Shown: positions 24,201 through 37,984 of the stretch, piece by piece
Position numbering within the stretch: the stretch's first letter is position 1
Layout of the letters: each line of letters opens with the position of its first letter
Assembly (NCBI GenBank): GCA_030141605.1
Contig: JAQGDQ010000134.1
Coordinates: forward strand, 394,816-458,815
Reading direction: 5' to 3'
Origin: Tubiluchus corallicola
Lineage: Eukaryota; Priapulida; Priapulimorpha; Priapulimorphida; Tubiluchidae
Length of the DNA stretch: 64,000 bases
Notes under the pieces: generated by a model
What the model was told of the DNA's origin: nothing
Seen by the model: the letters and a program-made list of their open reading frames with translations, nothing else
Database searches by the model: none
Made by a program: the position numbers and the translations under genes

Positions 24201-27200
24201 TAGGACACATAACTTATATGCATATATATGCAAACATTTCACAATTTAAAATGTTGTTCCAGGCAATGATTAAGGAATAGCGATAGTTCTGAGTTTTTCC
24301 CGAAATAGTACACGAATATTTTCTTGAATGTGTTTTGCAAATGCTCGCACAAATTAAATGTTTAATTGCCACCCTGATGTCTTAGGTAGGTGCTGCTGCA
24401 CTGTTTCAATTGTGTAGGTTCTGCAGCACATCAATTATGCCACTGCTGGATTGCTTTCATTACGCACTTAAACACACTGGTTTACAGTGTGCCACCTAGA
24501 CTTGCACACTGCTTCAACTATGTCACCAAAAAGAATGCTGATTAATCAATGGTAAACAAATTATTCCTCTATTCTGACATTGACAGAACCGTGTTAAAAC
24601 AATTTGTACCCTTCACTCGATAACAACCCAGATGTACTTACCTCTGTTAATGCGTGGAGCTGCCCCTCATGCACACAAACACCCATAAACCTAAAAAAAA
24701 TCAACATCAAAGTAATGTACATAAATCTACTAATCTACTTCAACCAGTAATCTAAGAATCTGCAGTGTATGATGGGATACTATAGTGAACTGAAATGAAA
24801 ATGAACAAAAGGACAAGTAGAATCATTTCGAAATACTTTCATATAAAAGTGGTTCAAGCAAAGTAGAGGGTCAAACAAAATTATAAGAAAAACACGGGTG
24901 AACCTGAAACTTGGCGCACTTTTGAAAATACGCTAGCATTTAGACTGCTAGTAACAATAGCTAACCAAACTGACAGCAGCCAAATGATAACTATAGTATG
25001 CCTTAAACATTCCAACAAAATCCTTTTGGTTCAACCGATACATAGAGAAACTAAATTCTACAGTACACTTCTAACCACTAGCAATTTACACATAACAATA
25101 TAAATATACGACACAAAATGCTGAAAGCAGAAAAACACTAACTATAAAGCACATTCTTCTTAATTATATATAGCTGATATCAAGATTATTGTAGGTGATG
25201 ACTCAAACAAACAACTAACAGAATTTTGAGACCAGATTTTCAGGAATAGGAAACATGAAAAAATTGGACACAATCTAGATTTGAACCAAGACCTTCTGCA
25301 TATAAGACGGATGCCATAAACTGTTAGAGTACAATGTCAACACAGATAATTCAAAGTTCATCCCTACTGTTCCAGCCTGTGTCCCAACTTTTTCACATCT
25401 TCCATTTTTCAAAATCTGGTTTCAAAATTCTATTAATTGTGGGTTTGTATCATCACACTTTTATTATTGAGTAAGAAATTTGACAAAAAAATGCCTGTAT
25501 ATGTTCTATAGCAACAGATAGTAATGTAGTAAATGCAAATTAAATTGAAGTTAACGCAAGTTGACTTTAATGCAAGTTGAAGAGCAAAAAGTATTAGTAA
25601 AACCGAAAACCAAATGTGTGGAAAAGTATAAAATACGCATAAATTCAGCATTGTATGGCCTGAATGACAAACAAATAGGCAAATTAAAACCCTTCAAGAA
25701 AACATTAACAGGAAAACAAAGCAGCAAAATACTTAAATCTCTTGTAGTAGATTTAGTTACTTAGTACTTTAGAAGTAGACTTAAGCGATAGTTACTCAAA
25801 TGCGTTAAACACGTTTAGTTAAACTCCTTTGGGAATTGACACATCTAACCTGTACAGGTGCACTTATGTAGAGTAAGTGATAAACTTTGTATAGGTCAGT
25901 ATCAGCTAATCTGTTTAAATAGCCAGACAGGTAAAAAGCCAAACAACAAACAGCCCCTTTCTGTCAATTTTTCCTGTGTGTTTAACATACAGTCCACTTG
26001 ATGGCAAATTACAGGTGATTAATAGTGGTCTGTAACCACTGTGAGCCGCGGCAGATCCTGTACGGGCGATATTACATTATAAGCAAAGCAATAAATAAAA
26101 CGAGTGAATATGGCTGACAATATTTAATGAAAACGGATGCAGCCAGGAAATGACACAGGAAACGTTCAGGAAATAGGACACAGTGCAACAGTTACTCTGC
26201 ATTAAGTTTGTTAAGTCAATTTGGGTCTGTCATATTAATACAAGAGAATAAAGTCTAATTCAGACAATGTCAGTCAGCCCTGAATGTTAAGATAGTTAGT
26301 TCCCAAGGAGAAATTAATCTCACTAAAAAATCAATAGTTTTATTTGTAAGAAAATGTAGCACGGGTGTTACTTCTCCTATACTCAAAATACAGAGGAATT
26401 TGCATTTAACCGAGAATTGGTATATTTCCTCCATAATGTAAAATTATATTTTAATGCATGCAAAAGGGCCAGGCATACGATGGAGTGAAATGAATGTATC
26501 AAACTGAAAAACTTTCTCTTTAAGAAATTTACTAAAAATAGTTAAAATACACCTCACAATGCTTTGTATTTACATTTAATTAAGGTATTGCAGAATTATG
26601 ACGTAGAATAGGAAATATTTTTTTAAATAACAGTTCAAACATGTACAGTGTAAGACATGCAGCGGTGGTAAACAAGTATTTAGGTGTAATAAATTTCAGT
26701 AAGAATTCTTAGAGCTATGGAACTTGCTTGTGTACACAAGCACAGAACCAGGTACATATGTACGTTGGGTGTAATATGTTTACAGTGAGATTGCTACTAG
26801 TCAATACAGTAATCTACATGTGTGTCAGGGATAATATATAAGGGCTTAAAGCATCTAATCACAGAGATCAGGGTATTAGGTGAAGCAGTGTAGGGCACGG
26901 AACACCTGATGTTTCATTAGGTAAAATTTAACTTACGAACCACTGGACAAACATGATATAAAAATTGAAACCCATGTGAACAAATGGGGGAAATTGTTTT
27001 TTTATTGCTTAGTTTGTTAAATTTTTAGAATAGTTACTAACAAACATATGTCAAATTTGTCTGCAGAAAAAAAGTTAAGGTAGTTCAGAGTGTATAAAAA
27101 GAAGAAATAACATTTGTTTCTATTTAGTACAAAAATGGTACTAAATGAAAGTGAATATATTTTAAAATGCAAAGATATAGATAGATGAGCTTGTACAAAC

Positions 27201-30200
27201 TCAACAAATAGACAGTAACTAATGGCTATCCAATTTATTAGTTATTTATTGGTGCAGCAAAAATTCTGAAAGTACGATCAGTTATGTCTGTCTTTGGAAA
27301 TGGTTGCAATATGATTATGAAAGCACCCAAGCAAACACAAGAAACAGGCCTGATAATTAGTGCTTGGATGAATTAACAAAGAGAACAAAAACACGTCTAT
27401 GCTTTCGTTTAAAACAGATTTACATTAGTTAGTCCATTTTTCTGTTCATCAGAAACAAATTTAGTTCTCAAAGTCTGCAAGTCACATACGAAACTCAAGC
27501 CCTTGCAAAACATAAACTGCAGAACTAATATATTTTTTAATAGAGATCAGTCAACCACATCTTTAAACAGATGGAATTCATGTCCATGAATTAAGCAATT
27601 TGCTGACTGAACTGTTTAAAATTTGAAAACATTTCATTATGCTGCCAAAGGTTTGGGAATGTTTATTCATGCTATTATCACCTGCTCATCTTACCTGAGA
27701 ATATTAGGATGGTGGAGACGGTTCATCAACTGAACTTCTCGTAACATGTTTGGCTTGTTACTGTTCATCACATTCATTTTCAACACCATTACTTGGTTCG
27801 TGACACGATGAGTCACCTACGACAAAAACACAAGAAAACTAAAAAACACGCTAGCAAATTACATGTGCACAGCCTTTACAAATCAATGGTATTTTTATGA
27901 ACTCTCACTTTAACACAAAATATTTTCTATTGATTCTGCATTTTGTATAGATAAGTCAATGTTCATGGGTAAATTTGGTCAGATCACACTAAAGTGATTT
28001 GAATATTTCTGCTAAAAATTTCCTCGGGCTTCTGAAAGCCATAAAAGCTTTTTTCCAATTTGTATTCAATTATGAATCTTTTTCTATGCAATATGCTAAT
28101 TCTCGCTCTCCAACAATGACAGTACTTGGCCTCAAGTTGGTTTAATTACAAACAAAGTGCGTGTTAAAAGTACGAGACTAAACTGTGGAGGCGGAATGCA
28201 TGATTTCGGAGATCAAACCAGTTGCATGTTTCGGCATAATTTGACTAATAAAGATCACAGTGTAAAGCTGTTTGAAATTAACTAGAAGCAAAATGCGATT
28301 TAAAAGTACAATACTCATTTTGTGAGGGTGGAAAAAGTTTATGCAGTTTGCAATGATTTCAGGCAAGTGATATCAAGTGTTTCTGCATAACTGGATTAAT
28401 AAGGATCACAGCAAAAGCCTGTTAGATTAGATTAGATTAGATTAGACTAGATTTATTATATACAATGCCAATGTGTACATATACATACAGAATAATATGT
28501 AATGTACAAAGTTACATATGTTACTGTTTGTTATAACGAAACACTACAACGAATTAATAGTTGCAATAGATCAGCGACTACTGTATATAGCTGAACAATA
28601 CCTGCACATTAACATCCATAAAAACTACATGAGTATTTAACAGCTTAATACATACTTGTTACTTGTCATTATTAAGTTATTTTGCCACCGTAAAATAGTC
28701 AAATCAATGAAAAACATGGGGTTGACAAACTTAATTAATTAACCAGTTCAAAGCCAGCTTGCCCCCCCAAATTTTTTAGCCATTTTTGTGATATAATACT
28801 GACAGTATAATGAAAGTAAGTTAGATTACAGAGAGGTATTCATTTTCCAAGAATTTAGTTAACTTGATATTTTCTTTAGCCCTTCTGACTAAACTTTAGT
28901 TTTTGGCTAGAAGTCATACAAGACGAGCAGGTCCTGTAATTAATCAATAATTCGTTGCTTTAAGAATAGGTTTGATCTATTTAAGATTACAGTAAACTTG
29001 TTATTATATAAACACATTACAAATTGATAAAATACTGAGAACTGAGACAGTGGAGAAGAGTTTAACAGGATGCACTAATTCATAAATGCAAAAACGGTGT
29101 AAACACGGATTAGCATGTTTATTAAATATGATGAGTCAGACGTAATAATGATATTCCAAACACTGAGCATTAAATGCATAAATCAGTAATGTGCAAACAT
29201 CCTATTATATTTACAGTAAATGCAACAACACTTAGTCCTAAACATTAAAAGAGCCTCAAAAAGTTTCATTACGTTGTTAATTCAAACATCATTTATTGTT
29301 GTTGTGTTCAGTAGCAGACGATCATTGAAGAATACTGGAGTGAGTTTGGAGTTTTTAGTTAACCAGCAATAACGTCTTTTGCTTAAAATGGCAAATTACT
29401 TAAGCATCTAATCATGGCACATTGAATTACTGAAGATCACTTCATAAGAAACACAATTATCCAATGATGTGATGTGTGTGGAATTAATGCCAAGACGCAG
29501 TAGCAAATTACACATTAATCACATATAAACGTATGCATGCAGAGAGCTGGACAAGGGCACAATTAATAAAGAATAAAAAAAATTGGTAAAAAATAAAATA
29601 GAACCGGACAGCATAAAATGGAAACCCTCGAAGGTGGAGAAATTTATGAAATATTTCTTTAAAGTATACACTAGGACACACACACACTGAATCATATGTT
29701 TTCACAGATTTGCACATTAGCTAATATCCGATTATCCGATCGCTTCACCATACAGATCTTCGCATACACTTCTATTAATGATTAATGGTACTTTTTAATG
29801 TCATTTCATCAAGTCATGTACAAAATGCTGAACCTCCGGTGTAACTGTGTTAGTGAGCTAACACTCCGTAAGGCTTAGTCTCACAAGAAGGCTTTCATAC
29901 TTATCTAAAGACAACAGTTAAACTTTGAGAAAACAACTCGAAAAGAGCCTGTAAATATGAAGAATTCCACACAAGTATGATAATGCATACAAGCACAAAC
30001 ATACTTGCACACGTGTAGCTTAAATGAGTTCAGAACAGAAACGTATAATTATGACACATAATATACAATATAAGACAGATTGTCTCTAAGTGTTCTTATA
30101 ATGTGACCAATGAGCAGAATTATCATGTATTATTCGTGAAAGATATCGTGAATGCAATCGAGGGTAAAAGTATCGAATTTTCAAACAGAAATGAACTTAA

Positions 30201-30819
30201 CCTGACACTAGATTGGATATGTCAAATAAACTTAACTAACGTATTATTTTTATTGTACTTCCTTGACTAACTACTGTACTATTTGTTATCCCTTTTTTGT
30301 TTAAATTACTATAATGTGTAAATATATTCGTATTTTTCTATGCTGCTAAGAAATTGAAAATTATCCTGCAATTTCGAAATAAACAGTAAAGATAATAATT
30401 ATAAAATAATGTGTGTGAAAAACGTGCAATGCAGTGAAGTTGAACAAACAGTCGTAATCTTGAACAAACACAAGTGAAATCCACAATGTACACCTGTTAA
30501 ACATTTTAAACACAACAAAAATTTACAACATAATTCTATAGTACAAATAGCAAGTAAAAGGGAAGGTTTAAATTCAACAAACCTTGAACACTTCAGAAAA
30601 GAAACCATCTCCGATCTTCTCGATGCTCTTGAAGTCATCTAGCCGGTTGAGGTTGGAAACTGCCAGATGCAGAGCCTGACAGGACAAAGACCTTGACCTT
30701 GGGCACTGCGGAGGTGATCCGGGAGGCGTATCATTGTCACTCGACTCTCCCTGCTGTGTCATCTTATCACCGATAGCATTGATGCTGACAACATTGTCGT
30801 CAAGGTCGTTCACCTTTCT
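18255..30819 (-). CDS. TESK: TESK-type dual-specificity kinase (TESK1/2 family), 11 exons seen
   Basis: Exons (descending): 30583-30819, 27695-27816, 24642-24690, 23455-23604, 22989-23071, 22581-22749, 22305-22391, 21575-21746, 20647-20983, 20123-20240, 18255-18857. All junctions use GT/AG and keep frame. If translation starts at the Met at 30762 the protein is 689 residues. Exon 1 is open to its acceptor at 30820, so coding sequence may continue upstream. The kinase domain is about residues 45-300: [10 protein letters not shown] loop, VLK Lys73, Glu87, HRDLTSKN (Asp163), DFG 184-186, SPE 211-213. HRDLTSKN and the [23 protein letters not shown] and NFGLDYAAF segments are LIMK/TESK-family hallmarks. 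TESKs phosphorylate cofilin and regulate actin. The tail (300-689) is Ser/Pro-rich with basic patches ([11 protein letters not shown]), suggestive of phosphorylation and 14-3-3-type binding, inferred only. No LIM or PDZ domains precede the kinase, which excludes LIMK. Confidence 0.93.
19080..19445 (+). repeat. 25-bp tandem repeat, about 15 copies
   Basis: The unit reads CATATATGTGTAATTC then AGGTACACC, with few substitutions between copies. It lies in the last intron of the TESK gene. The ATATATGTGTAA core is near-palindromic in part. Confidence 0.95.
25221..25430 (-). mobile_element. Fold-back element with tRNA-like B box, copy 2
   Basis: Inverted arms start GAATTTTGAGACCAGATTTT at 25221 and end with AAAATCTGGTTTCAAAATTC at 25430; they pair for about 65 bp. 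On the minus strand GGTTCAAATC lies near 25269-25278, with an A-box-like segment upstream. It shares arm sequence and order with the 2.4-kb copy, so both belong to one family. It lies in a TESK intron. Confidence 0.65.
28140..28424 (+). repeat. Diverged tandem duplication (two copies, about 130-150 bp)
   Basis: Copies about 28140-28268 and 28271-28424 share the order AAAAGTACRA..., TGATTTC, TTTCxGCATAA, and AAxGATCACAG. Identity is modest. The segment is in the TESK intron between the first two exons and has no open frame. Confidence 0.55.
28424..28452 (+). repeat. (TTAGA)n short tandem repeat
   Basis: About five copies of TTAGA run into ACTAGATTTATT. Such a pentamer tail is common at the ends of non-LTR elements, but no element body was recognised beside it. 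Confidence 0.7.
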
Positions 30820-32996
30820 CTGTAACTAATGGCAAAAAACAGTTAAAACTCGCTAATACGGCAGTCACAGTTTGTGGAAGCCTGAAAAAGACGAAATTCT
30901 CACAAAAGAAGTTACAGCATCTCATATCATGAGCCTTCCGTTCATATATGGGAAGCCTAGTGACTTCTTAGCATTTAGATATAAATTGACAACTGCAGTT
31001 CCTTAAATAACAGGATGTGTGTGACATCACCAGATGATAACGGTAAGTTATAGTCATCACTTAGTAGGTAGATAAGTACTGTACAGTCTGTGTGCAGTCT
31101 GAAACCTGTGTGACAAGTGTAAGTCTTGGAAGCTTTCTAAAAAGATGCAACAGGAAGAAACAAAAACGGAAAACTTCCTCTATGAACATGTAGCACGCAT
31201 CACACATATATGCACCTCAATATATGACATGTTGTATATGTACACTTTCTAAAAATTATCCAGCAAAAAAACATTAAATAGAAAAACAACTTTAAATATT
31301 TATGCACATCCATGCTAGTTCTAAGTAAGCAGCAAATACGCAACAGTAAGTGTTAATAAAAACGGCACTGAACTCAGTTAGTAAATGAATGAGTGCTGCC
31401 AGAAAAAATGTCTCTTGACAGTTTTGTCAGCCATATTGCGCATACTGTATTTTTCTTGCTGAGGGAGGATGTATAAAATCCAAACATAACTGAGCCTCAT
31501 AAGCTCCTCCAAATCGGGCTCTTATTTTAGCTAGACTCCAATTCTACCACATCAACAGCTACGCTAAGCTGATCCCACAGTCAAGTAAGTAACAGAGTGT
31601 GCCAAACTGTATGAAAAAGCAGCTAAAGTAGTAACGACATGCAGTGGATATCACGTTAAGTTCGGAACGAATACGCACAAGAAATGCCCACAGTGAAAGA
31701 ACTTGACATTGCATATGTTCAGTACTGTGAAAACATGATCAAGCAGCCTACATATCCGAGTGCCTAAGAATGTGAAAGAATTAATAACTTTGTTAAATTT
31801 TCTTAAATTGGTAATGTAATTTTGCTCTTTGCAGCATATAGGCATGTCGTTTTTATGCACGAAATGCCCCATACAAGATCAGCAACCACTAGAAGCATGA
31901 CTGGTTCCTCAACTCATTGACTGGTCTGTCAGTATAAATATTACTCGATCCATGATATCCATGCTCACAATAAGAAGGCTCGAATATTGTCACAATTAAT
32001 AATTCTTGATTGCTTTTATGTCAGGCCTGAAAAATGATCTCTTTTAACGAAGGACTGATACTATAGGAATATTATAATAAATATAGCAAAGCAGAATTGT
32101 CGTTTTATGTCAGTACCATATATGCATAGTTTTGTCCCTTTCCTGTTCTATTATAAAACGTAATTATTTGATCCCATCCTGTGATGCTTAACAGGTGTAG
32201 AAAATGTATAGTAATTTATCACAATTTCTGTCAAAATTATTAGTAAAATTGTTAATGTAATGCATTAATTTTCTTATGAGCTTGGCAAGTTAATTGCAGA
32301 AAATTTGGGTATGGATCTAACTAGTTGGCTACGAAAGTCATGTTAAAATTAACCAAGGAGAAATTATAGATTTTAAATGATGTTTAAAAGCTTGCGTAAC
32401 AAAATTAATTCAGCTATAACAGCACTCTCACTTATTTGAAAGGCTCGGGTTAGAAGAAGCAAAAATTTTAGTAATTTAAATGGACCACCATAACGTCAAT
32501 AACTCGTAATTCTAGCAGATATTACTGGCCCAGAAAAGATGATTACTATTAAAGATATTTACGTTTATAGATATTCATTCATTATCTTGATCACCTTGTT
32601 ATAGTTGGACTTTTTTATTCATTTTAATTTCAATAATAACTTGATGTTGTATCTGTCCATACATATTTGTTAGGACGGTTAAAGAGCACAGTCACTGTGT
32701 CACAGCAAAACAATGACATAAAATGTCGCCTGTGTGCAACTTAAAATCACTTGGAGAACACAGTATAGCTAGCAACTAATTGCTATCTGTTCTGACAAAC
32801 AAAATAAATAGGTCAAATTGACCAATTTGCTTAGAGCAAAACGGGATGATTCTAAGTATCCTATCCCACTTTGAAGTACGGTAAAAACTAAAAAGTATAC
32901 ATTTTAACACCAAAGCATTTCAGAATAATTAAATAAATGTTCAAAATGTAATTAATGGCCAGGTAGTCCAGCTAGTGATGACGTCACAAATGTACA

Positions 32997-33350
32997 TAAT
33001 TTTCAACAGCATGAACATTCCACAAGCGTGTTGCACATGTTTGAGAAAGCGAAAATTAAAGTACAGTGTATAACATTCCGCATGATAACCGAAAACTCTG
33101 CAAATGTTACATTTAGAATTAAAATTCAAGCTGTACGTTTACTGCTGTGCTTATGTATGAGCTCTCAAAGGTGTGCACTATGTCACAACTTAACACTACT
33201 GAACTTAAGAGGTACAATACCTGTTTTTGTGCAACGCGTTTCCGAGATGCAGGCATTAGTGCCCATCTAACTACCGAATGACGAAATGCATGTAACTGCA
33301 ATGAACTAGCTGCGCAATCATAAAATTACGTTTCTGTGGTAATAATTCTT
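32997..33350 (+). repeat. Diverged direct repeat, copy A
   Basis: The segment is repeated at 33962-34310 with the same block order: ATAATTTTCAACA, ATTCCAC, AGCG/AGCAAAAATT, AATTAAAATTCAA, GCTGT, GAGAGGTACA/AGAGGTACAATACC, CTGTTTTTGTGCAA, AAATGCATGTAAC and GTGGTAATAATT. No coding capacity is evident. Confidence 0.75.
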
Positions 33351-33961
33351 TCACAAGAATGTTTTTGCACTCCAGTTCCAGTGGCTAAGGGTTAAGTTTC
33401 AATTCAGATATTATACCAGGCCAATAATTTGTAAAAAAAATTGCTTGACAAAATAAAATTCAACTGTTGCCTTAGGTTCTGCTACTCTTCTATTTTGCTC
33501 AATTAGCTGTCTGTCTAACACACTTTTAAACAGACCTCCAAAATTTTATTTTGAGAAATTTGTTGAGAGTTGCTTTGTTATTTTAGTTCTATGTGATGTT
33601 TAAAAACAGTTTAATGTTTACCATAACACAAAGTTTTGTGTACTTAAAGGTTAATTTGTCTTTCCTGCGACCTTAAAGGCAAAGAACAATCATCTCCTTG
33701 TTAACTACTACTAAATATGAAGTCACATTAAAAACAATAGGCCTAATTAAACTGCTGTATGCATTTTTTCAACTGTTCTTTCATGAAAAAAACGTTTCCC
33801 GTGTTGTAACAAATAATTTCAAAAAAGATGTAATCCTAAAATTTCCGAGGTCAGATTTTATTTTTCGGGTGGAAGTTTAAAGGACGGCAGGATGATTTTT
33901 CAGATAGTTTCTGTTAAAAAAACAATGGATTAAAGTTTTAATTAATGACGAGCAAGCTAAG

Positions 33962-34310
33962 ATAATTTTCAACATCAAAAGCATTCCACGAGTGTGTTTC
34001 AAAAGCAAAAATTGAAGTACACTGCTACTCTAAGAGATTCAGTGTATTGTACTAAAAATCAGCAAGTTTTAAAATTAAAATTCAAATTACAAATTTACCG
34101 CTGTACCCACGAACGAGCTGCGGAACATGTGCAGTTCGTCACAAACTAACACATTTGAATTGAGAGGTACAGCACCTGTTTTTGTGCAATGCTTTCCAAA
34201 ATGCGGGTGCTAGTGCCCGTCTAACTAACAAATGGCAAAATGCATGTAACAGCAAAGAACTAGTGGCGCAAATGCGAAATTGTGTTTGTGTGGTAATAAT
34301 TATTTTACAT
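33962..34310 (+). repeat. Diverged direct repeat, copy B
   Basis: Partner of the segment at 32997-33350, about 965 bp downstream in the same orientation. Many substitutions and small indels indicate an old duplication or two insertions of one unnamed repeat. Confidence 0.75.
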
Positions 34311-35861
34311 AAGTAGTTCTTTAAAAAATAGTGTTTCCTTTCAATATTTTAAATCATAGGTTGTTTTCACCTACAGTTTAACAATGGGTATGGTTTTGCT
34401 TTAAAATTAACAACAAAATTCCTCTAACAATGCCATTTAAATGTCAAAGTGTGGCTACAGACTATTGATTCCTACAGTTTCCAAAGTTTACATAGCTAGC
34501 ATTGTAAGTAAGCTGCTGAAATTTGGCCACATTATGTCATAATTCTCAGACGTGATGTCTGCAGTCGATCTGTTTTGCATTAAGTAAAAATGATTAAAAT
34601 TTATTTTGCATTTTTGTTAAGCAGGACTTGTATGTGTTTTGCACAGCAATTTCAATATTTTCAATTGTATATTAAAATGCACTGTAATTTGTTCGAGATC
34701 TGACTTAAGCCACTTATTTGAATGTGACTTTTCTTTACTATCAACATATGTTAGGTGAAACTGCATCTATATGAATATACAACAGACCCGAAAGTGGGGA
34801 TTCTACATCTTCTTTACTTGGGAAGTCGTCTACAAAGAACAAGAGACCTATTCAACCATAAGACGGTCTCTCCTCAATGATTTACGAAATACGAGAGATT
34901 TGTTGCTTCGCTATGCTTCGCTATGGTTTCACTATAAATGAAGTCCACGGGCTCACAAAAACGAAAGGAGAAGAAACGGGTTGCATTAGTGTGACAGTAT
35001 TTGCAAATAATTTAGTGTTTGTCCATGTAAATCGCATAGTGATCTACCTAAAATAGAATTACCAGTGATAAAAAAACAAAGACAATTATATAAGTTAAAA
35101 AGATAATGCTAAAAAGATCTATAGAGTCTGACTGAATATTAGAGGTCAGATGAATACAGCTCAATTGAATTTTTCCTATAGGTACAACTCCAGGTGTACG
35201 AAATGTGCGATGAGTGATCCGTAATGCGTATACAACAGTTTGTATCTAAACATGTGAATGTGTTTCAATATATGCAGGTAATGTGCAACCCGTAATGTGT
35301 GATGCGTGCTGCGCATTCACGCGAACGTAATCACTAGGGACTGAGCACACACAACGTAGCTATATGTGGATGGGAAACCGCTGTTAACATGCCTAGGTGA
35401 TTTAGTTTCAAGTTTCCGGTGACCATTTGGCTGATTGGCTTTCTGGAAATTGTTTTGGTCACTTTAAGATGTACACATACTAATGTTTCTTTGATTTGAG
35501 TTTTTGAGACGTGGAAGAAGCATATTATGTGTTATGCACCTAGCTGCAGTTCTTTTGCTACACGATGTGTGCGGAATTGTTCTCTCCCCTGCAAAATGTT
35601 ATGCACCCAAAACCTGTGCTCCCATTTCCATCTAATAGTACAATAATAAGCTAAATCCACCGGTATAATTCTCACCCGGAAATTTCAACATAGGCATAGC
35701 TTCCAAAAATTATTACTTCCAATCTTCTCAAACAGCAACCAAAATCGTGGAAAAAAGGCCGTAAGCTTTTTCACTAACACATAGATACAATCAATACACA
35801 TCAATCTTTACCTATTGCAAATGAAATCTTCACTTGAATTGTTTTTTTTTTAAAGTCACAC

Positions 35862-36180
35862 ACTGAGATGACCAAACAACACATGCGTACTGGACTATTG
35901 GTTTAACCACAGTTTTGTAAAGAGGTATAATAACTTTTTAACTACACTATGAAATGCAGAATTTATCATTCCAATGCATTTATCCATACTAAGAAATAAT
36001 ACATGTGACATGAACTCCACTTTAGGCTATTTGAGATTAATACTCCCAAATCACATACAACTGGTTATTCTTCAATAACGCCGTCTCTCAGGAAATAAGG
36101 TGTTGTAGAATTAGAACGAATACAAAAAGCATTGCATTTACTAGGCTTGAACGACGTTAGCCAGTTGTCATACCATCGAA
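35862..36180 (-). pseudogene. LINE (CR1/jockey-like) reverse-transcriptase remnant
   Basis: On the minus strand, pieces read NAFCIRSNSTTPYF, then DLGVLISNSLKWS near 36030, then GMINSAFHS and, after a frame change, VVKPIVQYACVVWSS. This is the order of the C-terminal reverse-transcriptase region in CR1/jockey-type elements (DLGV...LKWS.H...MI.R.F...VRP.LEYA..VW). Stops and frame changes show it is dead. Confidence 0.7.
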
Positions 36181-37934
36181 CAATTTCAGACAGGTCTGCT
36201 TACAATACTCTTGATCAAGGGTATTTGCAATTGGATGATAAGGTTTTATACCATCATATTTCTGTCAGGGAATATTTCTGGTTTTATACCATGGAATATT
36301 TCTGTCAGGGATACCTAATCAGTAATGTCATTGCTAAAATGAGAAACGATACAGGATCAACAAAGCCACCAGAAGAGGAATGCCAACTTTGATGCTTAAA
36401 TGACACATTTAAAACCTACTCTTTGATGTCTGTAAGTTACAAAATATTAAAATCATTGGAAGAGTTTACCTATTATATAAGGCTCCAATACCTAGTAATT
36501 GATCAACTGCTTCATTATGTATTGATCAACTGGGACAAATAAGTTCAAACCAGTAAAGATGTCAAAGTTACCAAGTTGAGCTCCCCAATCACTGCTTTCA
36601 AATAAATTTAGCAATAAAGTTAGGTCAGAATGATGAGAATGATGCCAAGGTCTGTTTATAAGTAGTTCATGTTGCATTCGACATCTAAACAAATGCTAAT
36701 GCCACGATAGGTGATTGAAAACTCATACCAAGCTGAGTAATTTGTAATTTCGCTCAGAACAATTAGTCATGACTAATTCTAGACAAATGTTTTACGAGTA
36801 GAAAAATGAAACAACAGAGAAAGCAAGTGATCATGTAAAGAGTCAATAAACATAACATGTGCTCAAAATCATTATGAGCAACAGGGTCTATCAAACATTC
36901 TATCTTCTTCAAGCAAGAATTAGCAAGCTACACGGTGAATATATGAACTAGTTTTAATATTAGCAACAGTAAGACAGAAACACTTAATCCCACAGTAACA
37001 ACAGCCTAAAAGTATATAAGCTACTAAAATATAAAACGGCAAACTTCTAAGTTTGCATGAGATTAGTCACCAATTAAAGGAAGTTTATTAATTTTCATTT
37101 CGATCGATTTTGGTTGCACACTCTTTGCACACCACTTAATTTTTAAAAGTAAAATCAAATTTTATCGACGCACAGCATTATGTGATGTGTGAAACAAATT
37201 TCATAGTTCATAGAACAATAAGGTCATTCAGATTACCTGAATTTCTCCGTTACTAAAAAATAACAGACAATTAAAATCATTAATCAGACCCGACGACCAA
37301 CTACCATATCAGTGTAACGAATTATTTTTAACGCCTATAACAAACACACGGCACTTGTACCCCAGCGCTAACACTATAAAAGAACTATTGCAAAGCATCT
37401 ATCGAACTAATTCGCGCATGATCACACTGCGTCATTTATCATTTATAAAAAAACGAAAATTGAAACTCGGTGAAAAGAAACTCAAGCAACAAACTTCGCT
37501 ACAAAATGTGACCTTTGACCCCCGGCGCTGGATTTTGTATTGCCAGGCGTATCCACTCAATTAGTATACAAAGATTACTAACCGTCGATTCACAGAAATT
37601 CGTTCATCCATTAGGACATTACGCTGCCTTTTATCACTCGTGCTCAATACACATTATTAATTTCAGTTCAGCATTCATTTTTGAATAATTTAATATTTTA
37701 GTAAAGAGCGGTTTCTGCAAGCATATTAATTGTATTGCAACATAACAGACCAACTCAGTAATGGGAGACATGTGACATTGCTTTGTTTTATGCATATATC
37801 TGCATATAGTAGGCCTACTTAGAGCAGATTGTCTGTGTGCATTGCTTTACGTAAATTTTCCATAAATTTTTGCTCGATTTTGATACTCACATGCTTGTGT
37901 GGTTTACATTTAAGCTCATGTTGCTAAGTTTCCG

Positions 37935-37984
37935 TATCTTCACCAAGATCGTTTCTTATTACGTCTCAGTACATTGAGTTTATA
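37935..37984 (+). repeat. 50-bp direct repeat, left copy
   Basis: It begins TATCTTCACCAAGATCG and is identical over 50 bp to 44632-44681. Flanking bases of the two copies are unrelated. The pair brackets the LTR retrotransposon, 445 bp outside its left LTR and 246 bp outside its right LTR. Confidence 0.9.

Noticed and set aside
36132-36392. 86-codon plus-strand open frame
   Set aside because: It starts antisense to the LINE remnant and then runs through a short local duplication (GGTTTTATACCAT...TTCTGTCAGGGA); not a credible gene.
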